The notes under the pieces were generated by a model. That model was given only the letters and a program-made list of their open reading frames with translations. It had not been told where the DNA came from and did no database searches. Positions 9,802-16,579 of a stretch of 16,579 nucleotides of DNA are shown piece by piece; within the stretch, counting starts at the first letter, position 1, and every line of letters starts with the position of its first letter. Source of the DNA: Monoraphidium neglectum. Lineage: Eukaryota > Chlorophyta > Chlorophyceae > Sphaeropleales > Selenastraceae. The stretch spans positions 1 to 16,579 of the forward strand of contig NW_014012500.1 in the NCBI RefSeq assembly GCF_000611645.1, given 5' to 3'. A program made the position numbers and the translations under genes.

Positions 9802-11689
9802 TGTGAGCGCGTGCGCACGCCCGGCAAGTCGCTTGGCACTGCGTCTCGATACATTCCAGCCTATGAGCGAGGTCCCCACGCCCTATTATGTGTTGCAAAG
9901 CTGCCACATCCCCTGTGCACTGCGCTCGCTGTGTGCCCGCACGGATGTGGTGGTGGGGTGTGCTTTACATAGGGCGGGTTCCACCGGCGCCTGCCTCGCG
10001 GCTCTGCCATGCCTGCAGCCATCTCGGGGCTGCTGGGGCAGGCAGCACTACAGCACTGCAGCTACTCTGCGAGACTGCATCCCTCCAGCCACCTCCTGAT
10101 TGCATGCGTCCAGATTCTGCCCGGCGGTGTGCGGGACTCCGGCGCGGCCCCATGCTTGTTATCTTTTCTCTGACTTGCCCGGCAACTCCTGTCTGCCACC
10201 GCCGATTCCCCTTGTTGCGCTGCGCATCGCCTCCTGCACATACAGGGCACCTACTTCTTGACTGTCAGAGGCACCGGCCAGGGCGCCGACGCGACCACCG
10301 GTTACACCAGCTATGGCTCGATCGGCCAATACACCCTCACAGTTGTGGCCCAATCGGTCAACTCGACCGGCACTGTCGTCACGTGCTCCACCCTGAAGTC
10401 TGTCCAGCTGCCACAGACGGCCGGTGGATCCTGCTCTGTGGCGACGCTGAAAGAGTCTGATATATACACAGCCGTTGGTGGGGCAGATGTGACCATCACA
10501 CCCGCCCTGCCATCTGACCTGCGGTTCAGGACAGGTGAGCGTCTGCGTGGCCCAACGACCACAAGAACTGGCAGGTGGTGTGTGCACGCGCCAAACAGGA
10601 ACATAACATGGGTGGCTGTGTGCACGGCCTTGCACGCAATCTCATGTGCGCAAGTGGTGCCTTGCCCAGCCGAGACCCATGTACAAGAGCGTGGGTATTA
10701 GTCACACAATGACATTACCATGGCTATCTTCATGCCAACCCTTCATGAGATCGCTGTTTTCCAAGGTGTAGATCATGCACATGTCCCGTCTGGGTGGCTG
10801 TCGCCGTCCCCGCCTTGGGCATTCGCCCACACACCTGTTTGCCCGACGACATCTATGCCCTTGATCCACCATCTGAACCACCGCCACGTGTGCAGGCTCC
10901 TACTCCTACTCCATCGCCGGCACCAGCGGCGTCGCCTGCACCGTCGCCTTCACAGTCGCCGCGGGCCCCTCCTGCGCGTCAGCCGTCACCTGCACCCAGG
11001 GCACCAAGGTCGTGGCCCTGGAGGCGGGAAGCTGCAGCGGCGTCAAGATTGACCGGGACGACCTCTTCACCGGGGGAGGAGCAGACCCTGTTGTGACGCC
11101 GCCGCTTCCAGACGACCTGGTCTTTCCCCCAAGTGAGCGCTGAGTGCACGACTTGAATCCACCCAACAGCGTCATGTTCCCAATTGTACTCTAGGGACCT
11201 AGATGTGCTCTGGAGCGATCGTGAGAGAGAGGCTGCTTCAGCTACTGCGCTTGAATTTGCACCTGTTTCCGTATTGACAGTCGATATGCCACTGCATCTG
11301 ATGTTTCTGTCACCACGCCGGCGGAGGCTGAACAGTGTGTCGTTCCCGGCAATGCATGATGTGTACACAACCTGGTTGTGATTGTTTTCTCATTAACTCA
11401 TTTGCACGCTGCTGCCCACAGGCAAGACGAAGACGTACCGGGTAGTCAGCTCTGCTGACTCGAAATCTCGCTGCTTTTTCAAGTGAGCGAGTTGGCCCGC
11501 TTCGATCAAGGGACAAATGTGATTGATGGCAAGGTGCATGAGAAGAGCTGCCTGCTTGAGATGTGATAGGGTTGGGCAGGCAGGAGCGCATGAATCCTCA
11601 CAGCACACAACACACACATGCCACACCTCAACGCACATCCCTCAACGCACACCCCTCAACGCACACGCACGCGGCCGCGCGCACGTGCG

Positions 11690-11723
<34 letters not shown>

Positions 11724-12439
11724 TGCGCATGCGCGGATGCGCACATCCCTTCGCCTAGGACAACGATCTCACACTCCTCACCCCTCCTCTTCCCGCCACA
11801 CCCCAAAGGCTTCAAGTGCAGCCATGCACCCCACAATGCGTCACTCCGCCCGTCTCCCAGTCCACGGCTGCTGGCAAGTGCGCCACCGGCAAGATCTCAA
11901 ACCCCAAGGCGCCCTTTGTTGACGCGAGCATCGGCTCCACTGTAACGAGCCTCAAGCTCTCCCCTGCCGGCTCGCTGAAGGCCGGCAGGCAGAAGGTCAC
12001 AGGGACAGTCAAGTATGCCGGCGGCGTCAGCGTGAAGGCCTCTTGCGACTTTGTGGTGGACGACGAGGAGGCGCCGGCCGTAAAAGTTGTGCCCAAGTCT
12101 GGCGAGGCCTGCGCCTGGCCAAAGCCCGGCCAAAGCAGCGCGTGCTACCTCCCCAAAGAGCTGGTGAAGGTGACTGACAACTGCCGCCCCCTGCCGGCCC
12201 CGGCGTTCGTCAGCTGCGTGGTCACGTCCAACGGCGCGGCCGCGGACTGCTACCGCGAGGCGGGCACGGGCAGGGTGTGTTTGAACTACCCGGCCGCGGG
12301 CGCGGCGGAGCCGCGTGTGGCGCTTGCGACGTTCGTTGCGGTCGACGCGTTCAAAAATGCGTCCCCGGACACGAACGTCACGCTGACAGCGTATGGGGCC
12401 AAGCCGGTCTCTTCGGTCCCGGGATGCAAGCCAAGGTGA
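4270..12439 (+). CDS. Secreted zinc metalloprotease (metzincin) with PPC and HYR-like C-terminal modules; 20 exons
   Basis: Exons: 4270-4535, 4783-4953, 5129-5191, 5442-5577, 5793-5823, 5987-6019, 6193-6261, 6487-6509, 6800-6891, 7141-7178, 7371-7419, 7712-7763, 8045-8054, 8290-8314, 8647-8673, 9185-9578, 10246-10534, 10896-11132, 11422-11482, 11809-12439. They sum to 2697 nt (898 aa and TGA) with every phase matching. Residues 1-24 look like a signal peptide; about 25-145 are propeptide (Ala-rich helices). The catalytic domain starts at IYLDFNGH (about 154) and runs through [32 protein letters not shown] and [11 protein letters not shown]. The zinc site [11 protein letters not shown] is at 315-325, with a Met-turn at Met350 (WAPIMGT), then TQWSRGDY and [12 protein letters not shown] domain spans about 390-526 and ends [11 protein letters not shown]. 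Residues 538-898 carry Cys-containing HYR/Ig-like modules. The zinc ligands, Glu316 and Met-turn are intact, so an active endopeptidase outside the plasma membrane is likely. Substrate unknown; possibly cell wall. The MEROPS family is not settled. The overall order resembles bacterial secreted proteases. Confidence 0.88.
5192..5193 (+). other. GC 5' splice site of protease intron 3
   Basis: Exon 3 ends ACAAG and the intron begins GCAGGT, giving a GC-AG intron (5192-5441). The homologous site in the downstream copy is ACAAG then GTAGGT (from 15165). Using the nearest GT instead (5196) adds four bases and throws exon 4 out of the conserved WNRAPC frame. The flanking consensus is otherwise strong, as is usual for GC donors. 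Confidence 0.75.
7371..7763 (+). other. Exons 11-12 of the protease: zinc-binding site split by an intron
   Basis: Exon 11 (7371-7419) encodes [15 protein letters not shown] plus two bases of Arg324. Exon 12 (7712-7763) completes Arg324 and encodes [17 protein letters not shown]. The first two zinc histidines and the catalytic Glu therefore come from exon 11, and the third histidine is the first full codon of exon 12. The phase-2 intron between them is 292 bp. The family consensus HExxHxxGxxH is restored only by this splice. Confidence 0.85.
8045..8054 (+). other. 10-nt micro-exon (exon 13) of the protease
   Basis: The ten bases GGCCACGCAA are preceded by TTCAG and followed by GTGAGT. They enter in phase 0 after YYR and leave in phase 1. 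Joined to exon 14 they give YYR-GHAT-WAPIMGT, which restores the Gly-His-x-x-Trp-Ala-Pro-Ile-Met pattern expected before the Met-turn in this family. Without them exon 14 would be read in the wrong frame. Confidence 0.75.
8344..8462. repeat. 119-bp uninterrupted alternating purine-pyrimidine tract in intron 14
   Basis: Every base from 8344 to 8462 alternates pyrimidine and purine. The tract mixes GT runs, GC runs (8347-8355, 8395-8403, 8455-8462), GTAC and GCAC steps. It begins 29 bp after the exon 14 splice donor (8315) and is a strong Z-DNA candidate. Confidence 0.9.
8800..8814 (+). repeat. G15 homopolymer in intron 15
   Basis: Fifteen consecutive G residues on the coding strand of the protease intron 8674-9184. 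Length errors are likely here in any assembly. The remainder of this 511-bp intron shows nothing else I can name. Confidence 0.9.
9590..9804. repeat. Compound (GT)n/(GA)n tract in intron 16
   Basis: A GT-rich stretch (9590-9650) is followed by an almost pure purine GA stretch (about 9692-9742), another GT stretch (9744-9783) and a final GA run (9784-9801). The GA blocks are polypurine on the coding strand, so H-DNA is possible as well as Z-DNA in the GT blocks. The tract starts 11 bp after the exon 16 donor. The rest of this 667-bp intron (9805-10245) shows nothing recognisable. Confidence 0.9.
10370..12439 (+). other. Exons 17-20: HYR/Ig-like repeat modules of the protease tail
   Basis: After the PPC domain the tail divides into modules with a shared pattern: Cys, a strand, an Ala/Gly-x-Cys turn, Asp-rich loop, Pro-Leu-Pro-x-Asp-Leu or Ser-Pro-Ala, then an aromatic/Thr strand and a Cys-x-x-x-Phe-x-Val strand. 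Module 1 is about 538-613, module 2 about 614-692, module 3 about 695-776 (ending [11 protein letters not shown], typical of hyalin repeats) and module 4 about 779-898. N-glycosylation sequons occur, for example NST in module 1's linker and NAS/NVT near the end. The HYR assignment rests on pattern, not on a search. Confidence 0.6.
11676..11735. repeat. 60-bp alternating purine-pyrimidine tract in intron 19
   Basis: CGCGCGCACGTGCGC is followed by (AC)n and GCGCATGCGCATGCGCG with no break in alternation. It lies in the 326-bp intron between exons 19 and 20. Just upstream (about 11629-11660) a CCTCAACGCACA unit is repeated about three times. Confidence 0.85.
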
Positions 12440-12641
12440 CAGGTTTGAACACATCAAAGTCAAAGGGAGGGCATTTGTGTCCGCCACCCTTTGCTGCACC
12501 TGGGGCTGCGTTTGGGACCGCAGGAGGTGGGGTCTGCTGTGTGCTGGTGCCGTTTGTTCTGTCGCATGGAATCAGCGCCCAGCGAATTTGATTGCGTGCG
12601 TGAATGTTGACAGCCATTCCAGGAGCGTGTTCGGGGATTAA

Positions 12642-12674
12642 GCACGCCACACCCTGCTGCAGGGTGTGGCGTGC
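12642..12674. repeat. Perfect 33-bp inverted repeat (16-bp arms, 1-base centre)
   Basis: The left arm starts GCACGCCACACCCTGC and the right arm is its exact reverse complement, separated by a single T. It lies 203 bp after the protease stop codon. In RNA it would form a very stable hairpin, and in DNA a cruciform. It may mark a 3' processing element or a small foldback insertion. Confidence 0.9.
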
Positions 12675-12707
12675 TGCAGCTGCACGCTTGGTGCAGTGAC
12701 GGGTTTG

Positions 12708-12727
12708 GTGCACCACGCGTGGTGCAC
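12708..12727. repeat. Perfect 20-bp palindrome
   Basis: GTGCACCACG is followed directly by its reverse complement. It lies 33 bp after the larger inverted repeat, and TGCA-containing words recur through 12680-12800. Confidence 0.9.
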
Positions 12728-13048
12728 TTCCGGCGTTGTGCTCATTCTCTGGCACAAGGGTTGTTGCACTTGCTGCACCACAAGGCCAGTGCAATTGCTG
12801 CCTCATCGTGGTACAATTAATTTGCGATTCATAACAACAGCCCTGCTATGTTGCCAACATGCACTGCGCACTAGGTACTGAGAACTTCTTTCAAACGATT
12901 TTGCAGACATCTGCATGCCGTGATACACTGGGTTAGAAACCACTTTGACACACAATTGCACGTGAGTGCAGGGCCCATGCACACACAGATACGTTCCATG
13001 TTTCTGTTTCCCCTCCCCCAACGTGTGCGTGCGCACATGCGCGCAGGG

Positions 13049-13049
<1 letters not shown>

Positions 13050-13098
<49 letters not shown>
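13050..13098. repeat. (CA)24 microsatellite
   Basis: A pure CA run upstream of the partial protease copy, followed by the short inverted word GAGTGTACACTC (13100-13111). Confidence 0.9.
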
Positions 13099-13101
<3 letters not shown>

Positions 13102-13941
13102 AGTGTACACTCAAAACGTGCGCATGCACGTATCCAAAAACGCCCTTGGTGCAAGAATCCATGCATGCGCCCTCCAGTGCAGTTTGCCCTGCACAGGAAC
13201 ATTGCAACAACTATCTTGGCGTTTACAAAAGGTCGCTGTCCATTTCAAAGCAGCAAAGCACACGCAGGGCGAGTGCGTGGGTAGCGGATTTGCCACCAAA
13301 GGCACTCAGTGCATGCGCCAGCAGCCTTGATTCTGTATTACAGGCTCAGGATGGACCACAGACGGCAGGCGCAGCACGCAGGGGGCCGCAAGTTGCGAAG
13401 ACCACAGCGAACGGGCTCAAGCGTGCGTTGTGCGCAGCACGTCCGACGCGCAAGAGCGCTTTAGGCATGCGGCGTGGGGCGCCGCGCCGCTACTCCGCAT
13501 CATGCCGTGCGTGGCGATGATCCTGTCAAGATTTGATTCTCGGCTGTGTGTTGGAAAAGGCATGAGCAGCACCCGTCGGTGAGGCAACTATAATAGAAAA
13601 AGGGGCGTGGTGCCATGTTGTCGTCCACGTCGTTGACAACAGCAGTGGGGCACCAGCGAGGGTGGTCGGACAGTGACTCCCATCGCACGAGCTCCAAGCA
13701 CGATGAAGATAGGAGTCATACAGCAAAATATTTCAGCATATAGGCTTACGTTTGAGGTAAAATTTTATTTTCTAAACGTTGACGACCCCAAGACGGGTGG
13801 CAAACCGCGGGCTTGCCGATGCCTGTGTGACTCAGCAATGCAACTAGCCAACTACCCCGTAGCGGTCGGGTGTCCATCGCTGCCTCCCGACTTATTGTTA
13901 TGAAATGATTTTTGTTGCTTGGTCGCGCCTACCCGCCTACC

Positions 13942-13969
13942 ATATAATCACCCGATCTGCAGCCCAGAT
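13942..13969 (+). promoter_or_regulatory. TATA-like element and conserved leader of the partial protease copy
   Basis: ATATAAT at 13942-13948 lies about 35-40 bp before the ATG at 13982. It is followed by TCACCCGATC (13948-13957), GCAGCC (13959-13964) and CCAGAT (13964-13969). The same three words occur in the same order before the full gene (4204-4213, 4223-4228, 4238-4243). The TATA-like word is absent there. This suggests a shared ancestral 5' leader or core promoter; its function is inferred only from position. Confidence 0.4.
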
Positions 13970-13981
13970 AGGGACTGACTG

Positions 13982-15493
13982 ATGGCGACCAAAGCCAGCC
14001 GCAACATGAACACCCTTGCCTTGGCCGTGTTCACTTTCGTCGTGTTTCACGCTGCGGTGGTGCAACTGGCCGCCGGAGAGCCTGTGAATCTCGCGGCCAT
14101 GGCCACGCTGGCCACGCGCCCAGCGTTGCTCGCCGCCTTTGACGCCCTGCCCCTGGCCGACGTGGCCGCCAAGGCGGCGAGGCTGGGCACAACGCCCACA
14201 GAGCTGCGGGACTGATCCAAACCAGCGCCGCCGTCACTTTCGACGCGGATTTCGGCTCCCTGGAATACCGGTGACGACGCGGGCCTGCAGCCGGCATGCA
14301 TGTTTCCATGGGAATGCCTGGGCACATGGCCCGCTGGTGTCAACACATGGCAGGCGGTCATGCCGCCCCTGCCATCTCCACCGCATCCATGCTCTTGCAC
14401 GTCCTCACGATGGGGCTGTGGCTGCCTCTGCTCTGCAGCCGCGGTCAAAGGCCAGCTTGCGAACGTTTTCAGAACAGGTTTTTGTGCGGCCGCAGCGTCC
14501 CACGCAACTGGCACCCGCCATTGTCCCAGGGTCTGCACCGCATGTCATGCCCTTGCTTCTTCCCCAGATGTGACTTTGGGGCTGTGGCTGGTGGTCCCGG
14601 CGGCAAGTACCTCGTGTTTCCCAACGAGCAGGGGGTTCCCACCACGAACCCAGCTGCAGCCGACGCCGGCTCCTTCGGCGGCCAGCAGTTGCTGGTGGAT
14701 CCGGGGACGGCAGACCCGGACACATCTCAGGCGTTCAAGCTGCACAGGTGACAAATGCACGCGCGTGCATGTATCTGGACGTGCACAAGTGACAACCAAC
14801 ACCGTGCCTTGGGCAAGGGTGCGCATCACAGCAGGGATGTGGGTGCGCTCGCTGGCACTGAAGCTGCACTGAAGCTGCAGCGCGTGCCCAGGTTGAGAGG
14901 AATACCTGTAGAAGCGTCCCGGGGTCGCATACTTCTGGATCCATCAAGGGTCACGGGACCGGACTGTGAGCATCATCGTTGCATGACCGAGGCTCAAACG
15001 ACTATCATCCGCGTAAAAGCAGGCGCACACGCGCAGCACATCCTTGGCTTTGCCCACCCACCTGCAAAACCCGCCTGGCCCCTGCATCTGGCCCCATGCA
15101 GCCGGCCAGGGTCGCCCCGCACGCTCTACCTTGACTTCAACGGCCACATCACCACAGGCACAAGGTAGGTGACCCTGCCTACAGTGACCTCGTTTGTACC
15201 GCCTCGCCACCCTGCTGTGGGGACGCCAAGCATTCGCCTCACGTCGTCATGGTCCCCCAGGGCAGTGGCTGCGAAATTTTTTTGCGCACACATCACACGA
15301 CCGCCGCAGGTGGAACAAGGCACCCTGCACCAAGGACACGACCTGCACCAAGCCGGCCTGCAAATTCTGCTTCAGTGCCACCAATGCGCACCCGCCCAGC
15401 TTCACCACCGAGCCATTCGATCTGGACGGCAACACCAACGCGTTCAGCACTGACAAGCTGGCGGCGGTGAGCCCCCTCGAACACATACACACG

Positions 15494-15526
<33 letters not shown>

Positions 15527-16228
15527 GCATGCACATGCGCGCTCGGCCAGCGCGTCTGCCTGAGAACGGCCCACAACGCCGTGAGGGCTGCGCGCGCCAT
15601 CCAGCCTCAATTCACAGCCTGGGGCTGCAAATACCTGGTTGCTGCCGGCTGCCGCCACTGTGTCCACCACATGGGGGTGCATTCTGTCTTGACCTCTATG
15701 CCCTCACTTGTCCCGACGGACCTTTTGTGTTTCCGCCCGCAGATTGTCAAGATTTGGTTAAATGTTGCTGAAGGTGGGACAGGGCTGGGGACGAGGGCCC
15801 TCCCGTGCAAAAGCTTGGTTGGGGATGGGCAGATGGGCTCCCCCTCGTGACCAAGGCGGCGGGCGGGTCTCAGGGCCTCCAGCTGCAGACCTGAGAAGAG
15901 TGAGGGTCACACCAGCACTTAATTTGACACACAACCTTGCGCTTGCATTGCAGATTTTGCCCCCTTTGACCTGGATGTCACCACCGGTGCGTGCTACCAG
16001 CGCAAACGGAGCAGCATCTGCTTGCCCGCGCTTGAATGTGCAATTGTGCCCAAGGGGATTAGGCGGGGTGCGCACATTCAGGCATGCACATGCCGGTGTG
16101 TTTTGCACGGAGGCCGCAAACCTGACACCTTCTCTACTGCTGATGCTTGTGCAATCCAGAGGAACCCAACTTCTCCTTGACCAGAGGGGTTGGCATGCGC
16201 ATCGTCATCGGCGGCAGAGACTCTGACT
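13982..16228 (+). pseudogene. Partial tandem copy of the metalloprotease gene (exons 1-7 only, frameshifted)
   Basis: The segments homologous to exons 1-7 of the upstream gene are 13982-14270, 14568-14747, 15102-15164, 15310-15466, 15743-15773, 15954-15986 and 16160-16228. All splice signals are GT-AG and in the same phases. Exon 1 begins with a good signal peptide (hydrophobic ALAVFTFVVFHAAVV) and the propeptide stretch EPVNLAA. A single base is missing after 14211, so ELRE becomes ELRD followed by TGA at 14213-14215; beyond it the conserved frame resumes as IQTSAAVTFD. Exons 2-7 remain open and conservative ([47 protein letters not shown]). Exons 8-20, including the zinc site, are not found before a converging minus-strand reading frame at 16380. 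It is probably a pseudogene from incomplete duplication; an assembly error or continuation beyond the window cannot be excluded. Confidence 0.75.
15481..15542. repeat. 62-bp alternating purine-pyrimidine (AC/GC) tract in intron 4 of the partial copy
   Basis: Alternation is unbroken from 15481 to 15542 and begins 14 bp after the exon 4 donor (15467). The homologous intron in the upstream gene (5578-5792) has no such repeat. Confidence 0.9.
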
Positions 16229-16379
16229 GTGAGTGCCAGGCTGATGAGAGAGAGAGAGACTACGCTGACGCCTCGCGCGGCTAGAAGCCACGCTGCAAGC
16301 GGCGCCGCGTCGGGTTAAGGAGAGGGGTGTGTGTGGTGAGCCACACCCCCCACCATAGGGGATCAAGGGGGGGGCACTT

Positions 16380-16579
16380 TCACGTGACCCCGCGCCCTTG
16401 ACGCGGCCTTGACGGTGGGCAGTTGCTGGTGTGCAGCAGCTGCTTTCGGCGGCCCCATACGGCTGTCATGCTCTCCACCGCGTGCAGGTTGAGGTGCTTG
16501 AATAGAGCCTTGTGTTTTTCTTTGGGCACCCCTAAGTCGGCCATCTCCTTCATCATGTCCGCGTAGATTGCGCCCCCCG
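16380..16579 (-). CDS. 3' end of an unidentified gene (incomplete at right edge)
   Basis: On the minus strand the frame is open from the window edge to TGA at 16380-16382. It covers about 66 codons. The protein starts with a charged, helix-like stretch (AIYADMMKEMADLGVPKEKH, then a KALFKHLNLHAVESM segment) and ends in a basic Pro/Arg tail (SRPRQGRGVT). The composition of the first 45 residues is unlike the repeat-driven random frames of this window, which is why I call it coding. I do not recognise the family. An intron could lie inside it, making the tail wrong. It converges on the truncated protease copy with 151 bp between them. Confidence 0.45.
   Translation of the reverse strand, partial: GGAIYADMMKEMADLGVPKEKHKALFKHLNLHAVESMTAVWGRRKQLLHTSNCPPSRPRQGRGVT

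Larger units (their letters stand above)
12440..13981. other. Intergenic region between the protease gene and its partial copy
   Basis: No gene is recognised in these 1.5 kb. The first part (12440-12640) is presumably 3' UTR and downstream flank of the protease gene. I did not find the TGTAA polyadenylation signal common in green algae close to the stop. Inverted repeats (12642-12727) and a CA microsatellite (13050-13098) follow. A 13.2-13.5 kb plus-strand frame is open and basic but matches nothing I know. Confidence 0.6.

Noticed and set aside
10794..11096. Pro/Ser/Ala-rich 100-aa frame resembling an extensin-like wall protein
   Set aside because: It is a shifted reading of protease exon 18, whose true frame continues the HYR-like module with matching phases on both sides.
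11897..12499. 200-aa minus-strand open frame
   Set aside because: It is the antisense of the GC-rich last protease exon, has arginine-rich composition typical of a shadow frame, and contains no recognisable domain.
12966..13520. 184-aa plus-strand frame with a basic C-terminal half
   Set aside because: It begins in the CA microsatellite and matches no family; no splice or start signal supports it.
15194..15850. Long 218-aa plus-strand frame
   Set aside because: It contains exon 4 of the partial copy in frame but runs through its splice sites and an AC repeat; the flanking parts are intron sequence.

Overview
The window looks like nuclear DNA of a green alga (Chlorophyta). It is GC-rich, full of (GT)n/(AC)n microsatellites, and its genes are broken into many short exons with GT-AG introns ending in TGCAG or CGCAG. 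The closest protein resemblances I recognise are a plant/algal SnRK2-type kinase and a secreted metalloprotease of a kind best known from bacteria. The species cannot be named from the sequence. All exon models were built by hand from reading-frame continuity and splice consensus, with no transcript data.

Layout. (1) 226-2092, minus strand: the 5' six exons of an SnRK2-like Ser/Thr kinase, from the start codon to the DFG motif; the rest lies off the left edge. (2) 2093-4269: divergent intergenic DNA with no convincing gene and a 186-bp CA/CG repeat tract. (3) 4270-12439, plus strand: a complete 20-exon gene (2697 coding nt, 898 aa) for a secreted zinc metalloprotease. Its order is signal peptide, propeptide, metzincin catalytic domain ([11 protein letters not shown], then a Met-turn), bacterial-type PPC beta-sandwich, and a Cys-containing tail of hyalin-repeat-like (HYR/Ig-like) modules. 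It includes a 10-nt micro-exon and one GC-AG intron. (4) 12440-13981: intergenic DNA with perfect inverted repeats and a CA microsatellite. (5) 13982-16228, plus strand: a second copy of the first seven exons of the protease gene, with a 1-nt frameshift in exon 1 and no exons 8-20. (6) 16380-16579, minus strand: the 3' end of an unidentified gene converging on the truncated copy.

How it fits together. The protease gene seems to have been partly duplicated in tandem. The copy kept its prodomain and the first strands of the catalytic domain but has no zinc site, so it is either a decaying pseudogene or, if the frameshift is a sequence error, the 5' part of a gene that would have to continue past the window. 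The kinase is divergently oriented, and nothing in the sequence links it functionally to the protease. The most notable features are the exon structure of the catalytic site, the 119-bp unbroken alternating purine-pyrimidine tract in intron 14, and the recurring phase-1 intron in the HYR-like modules.
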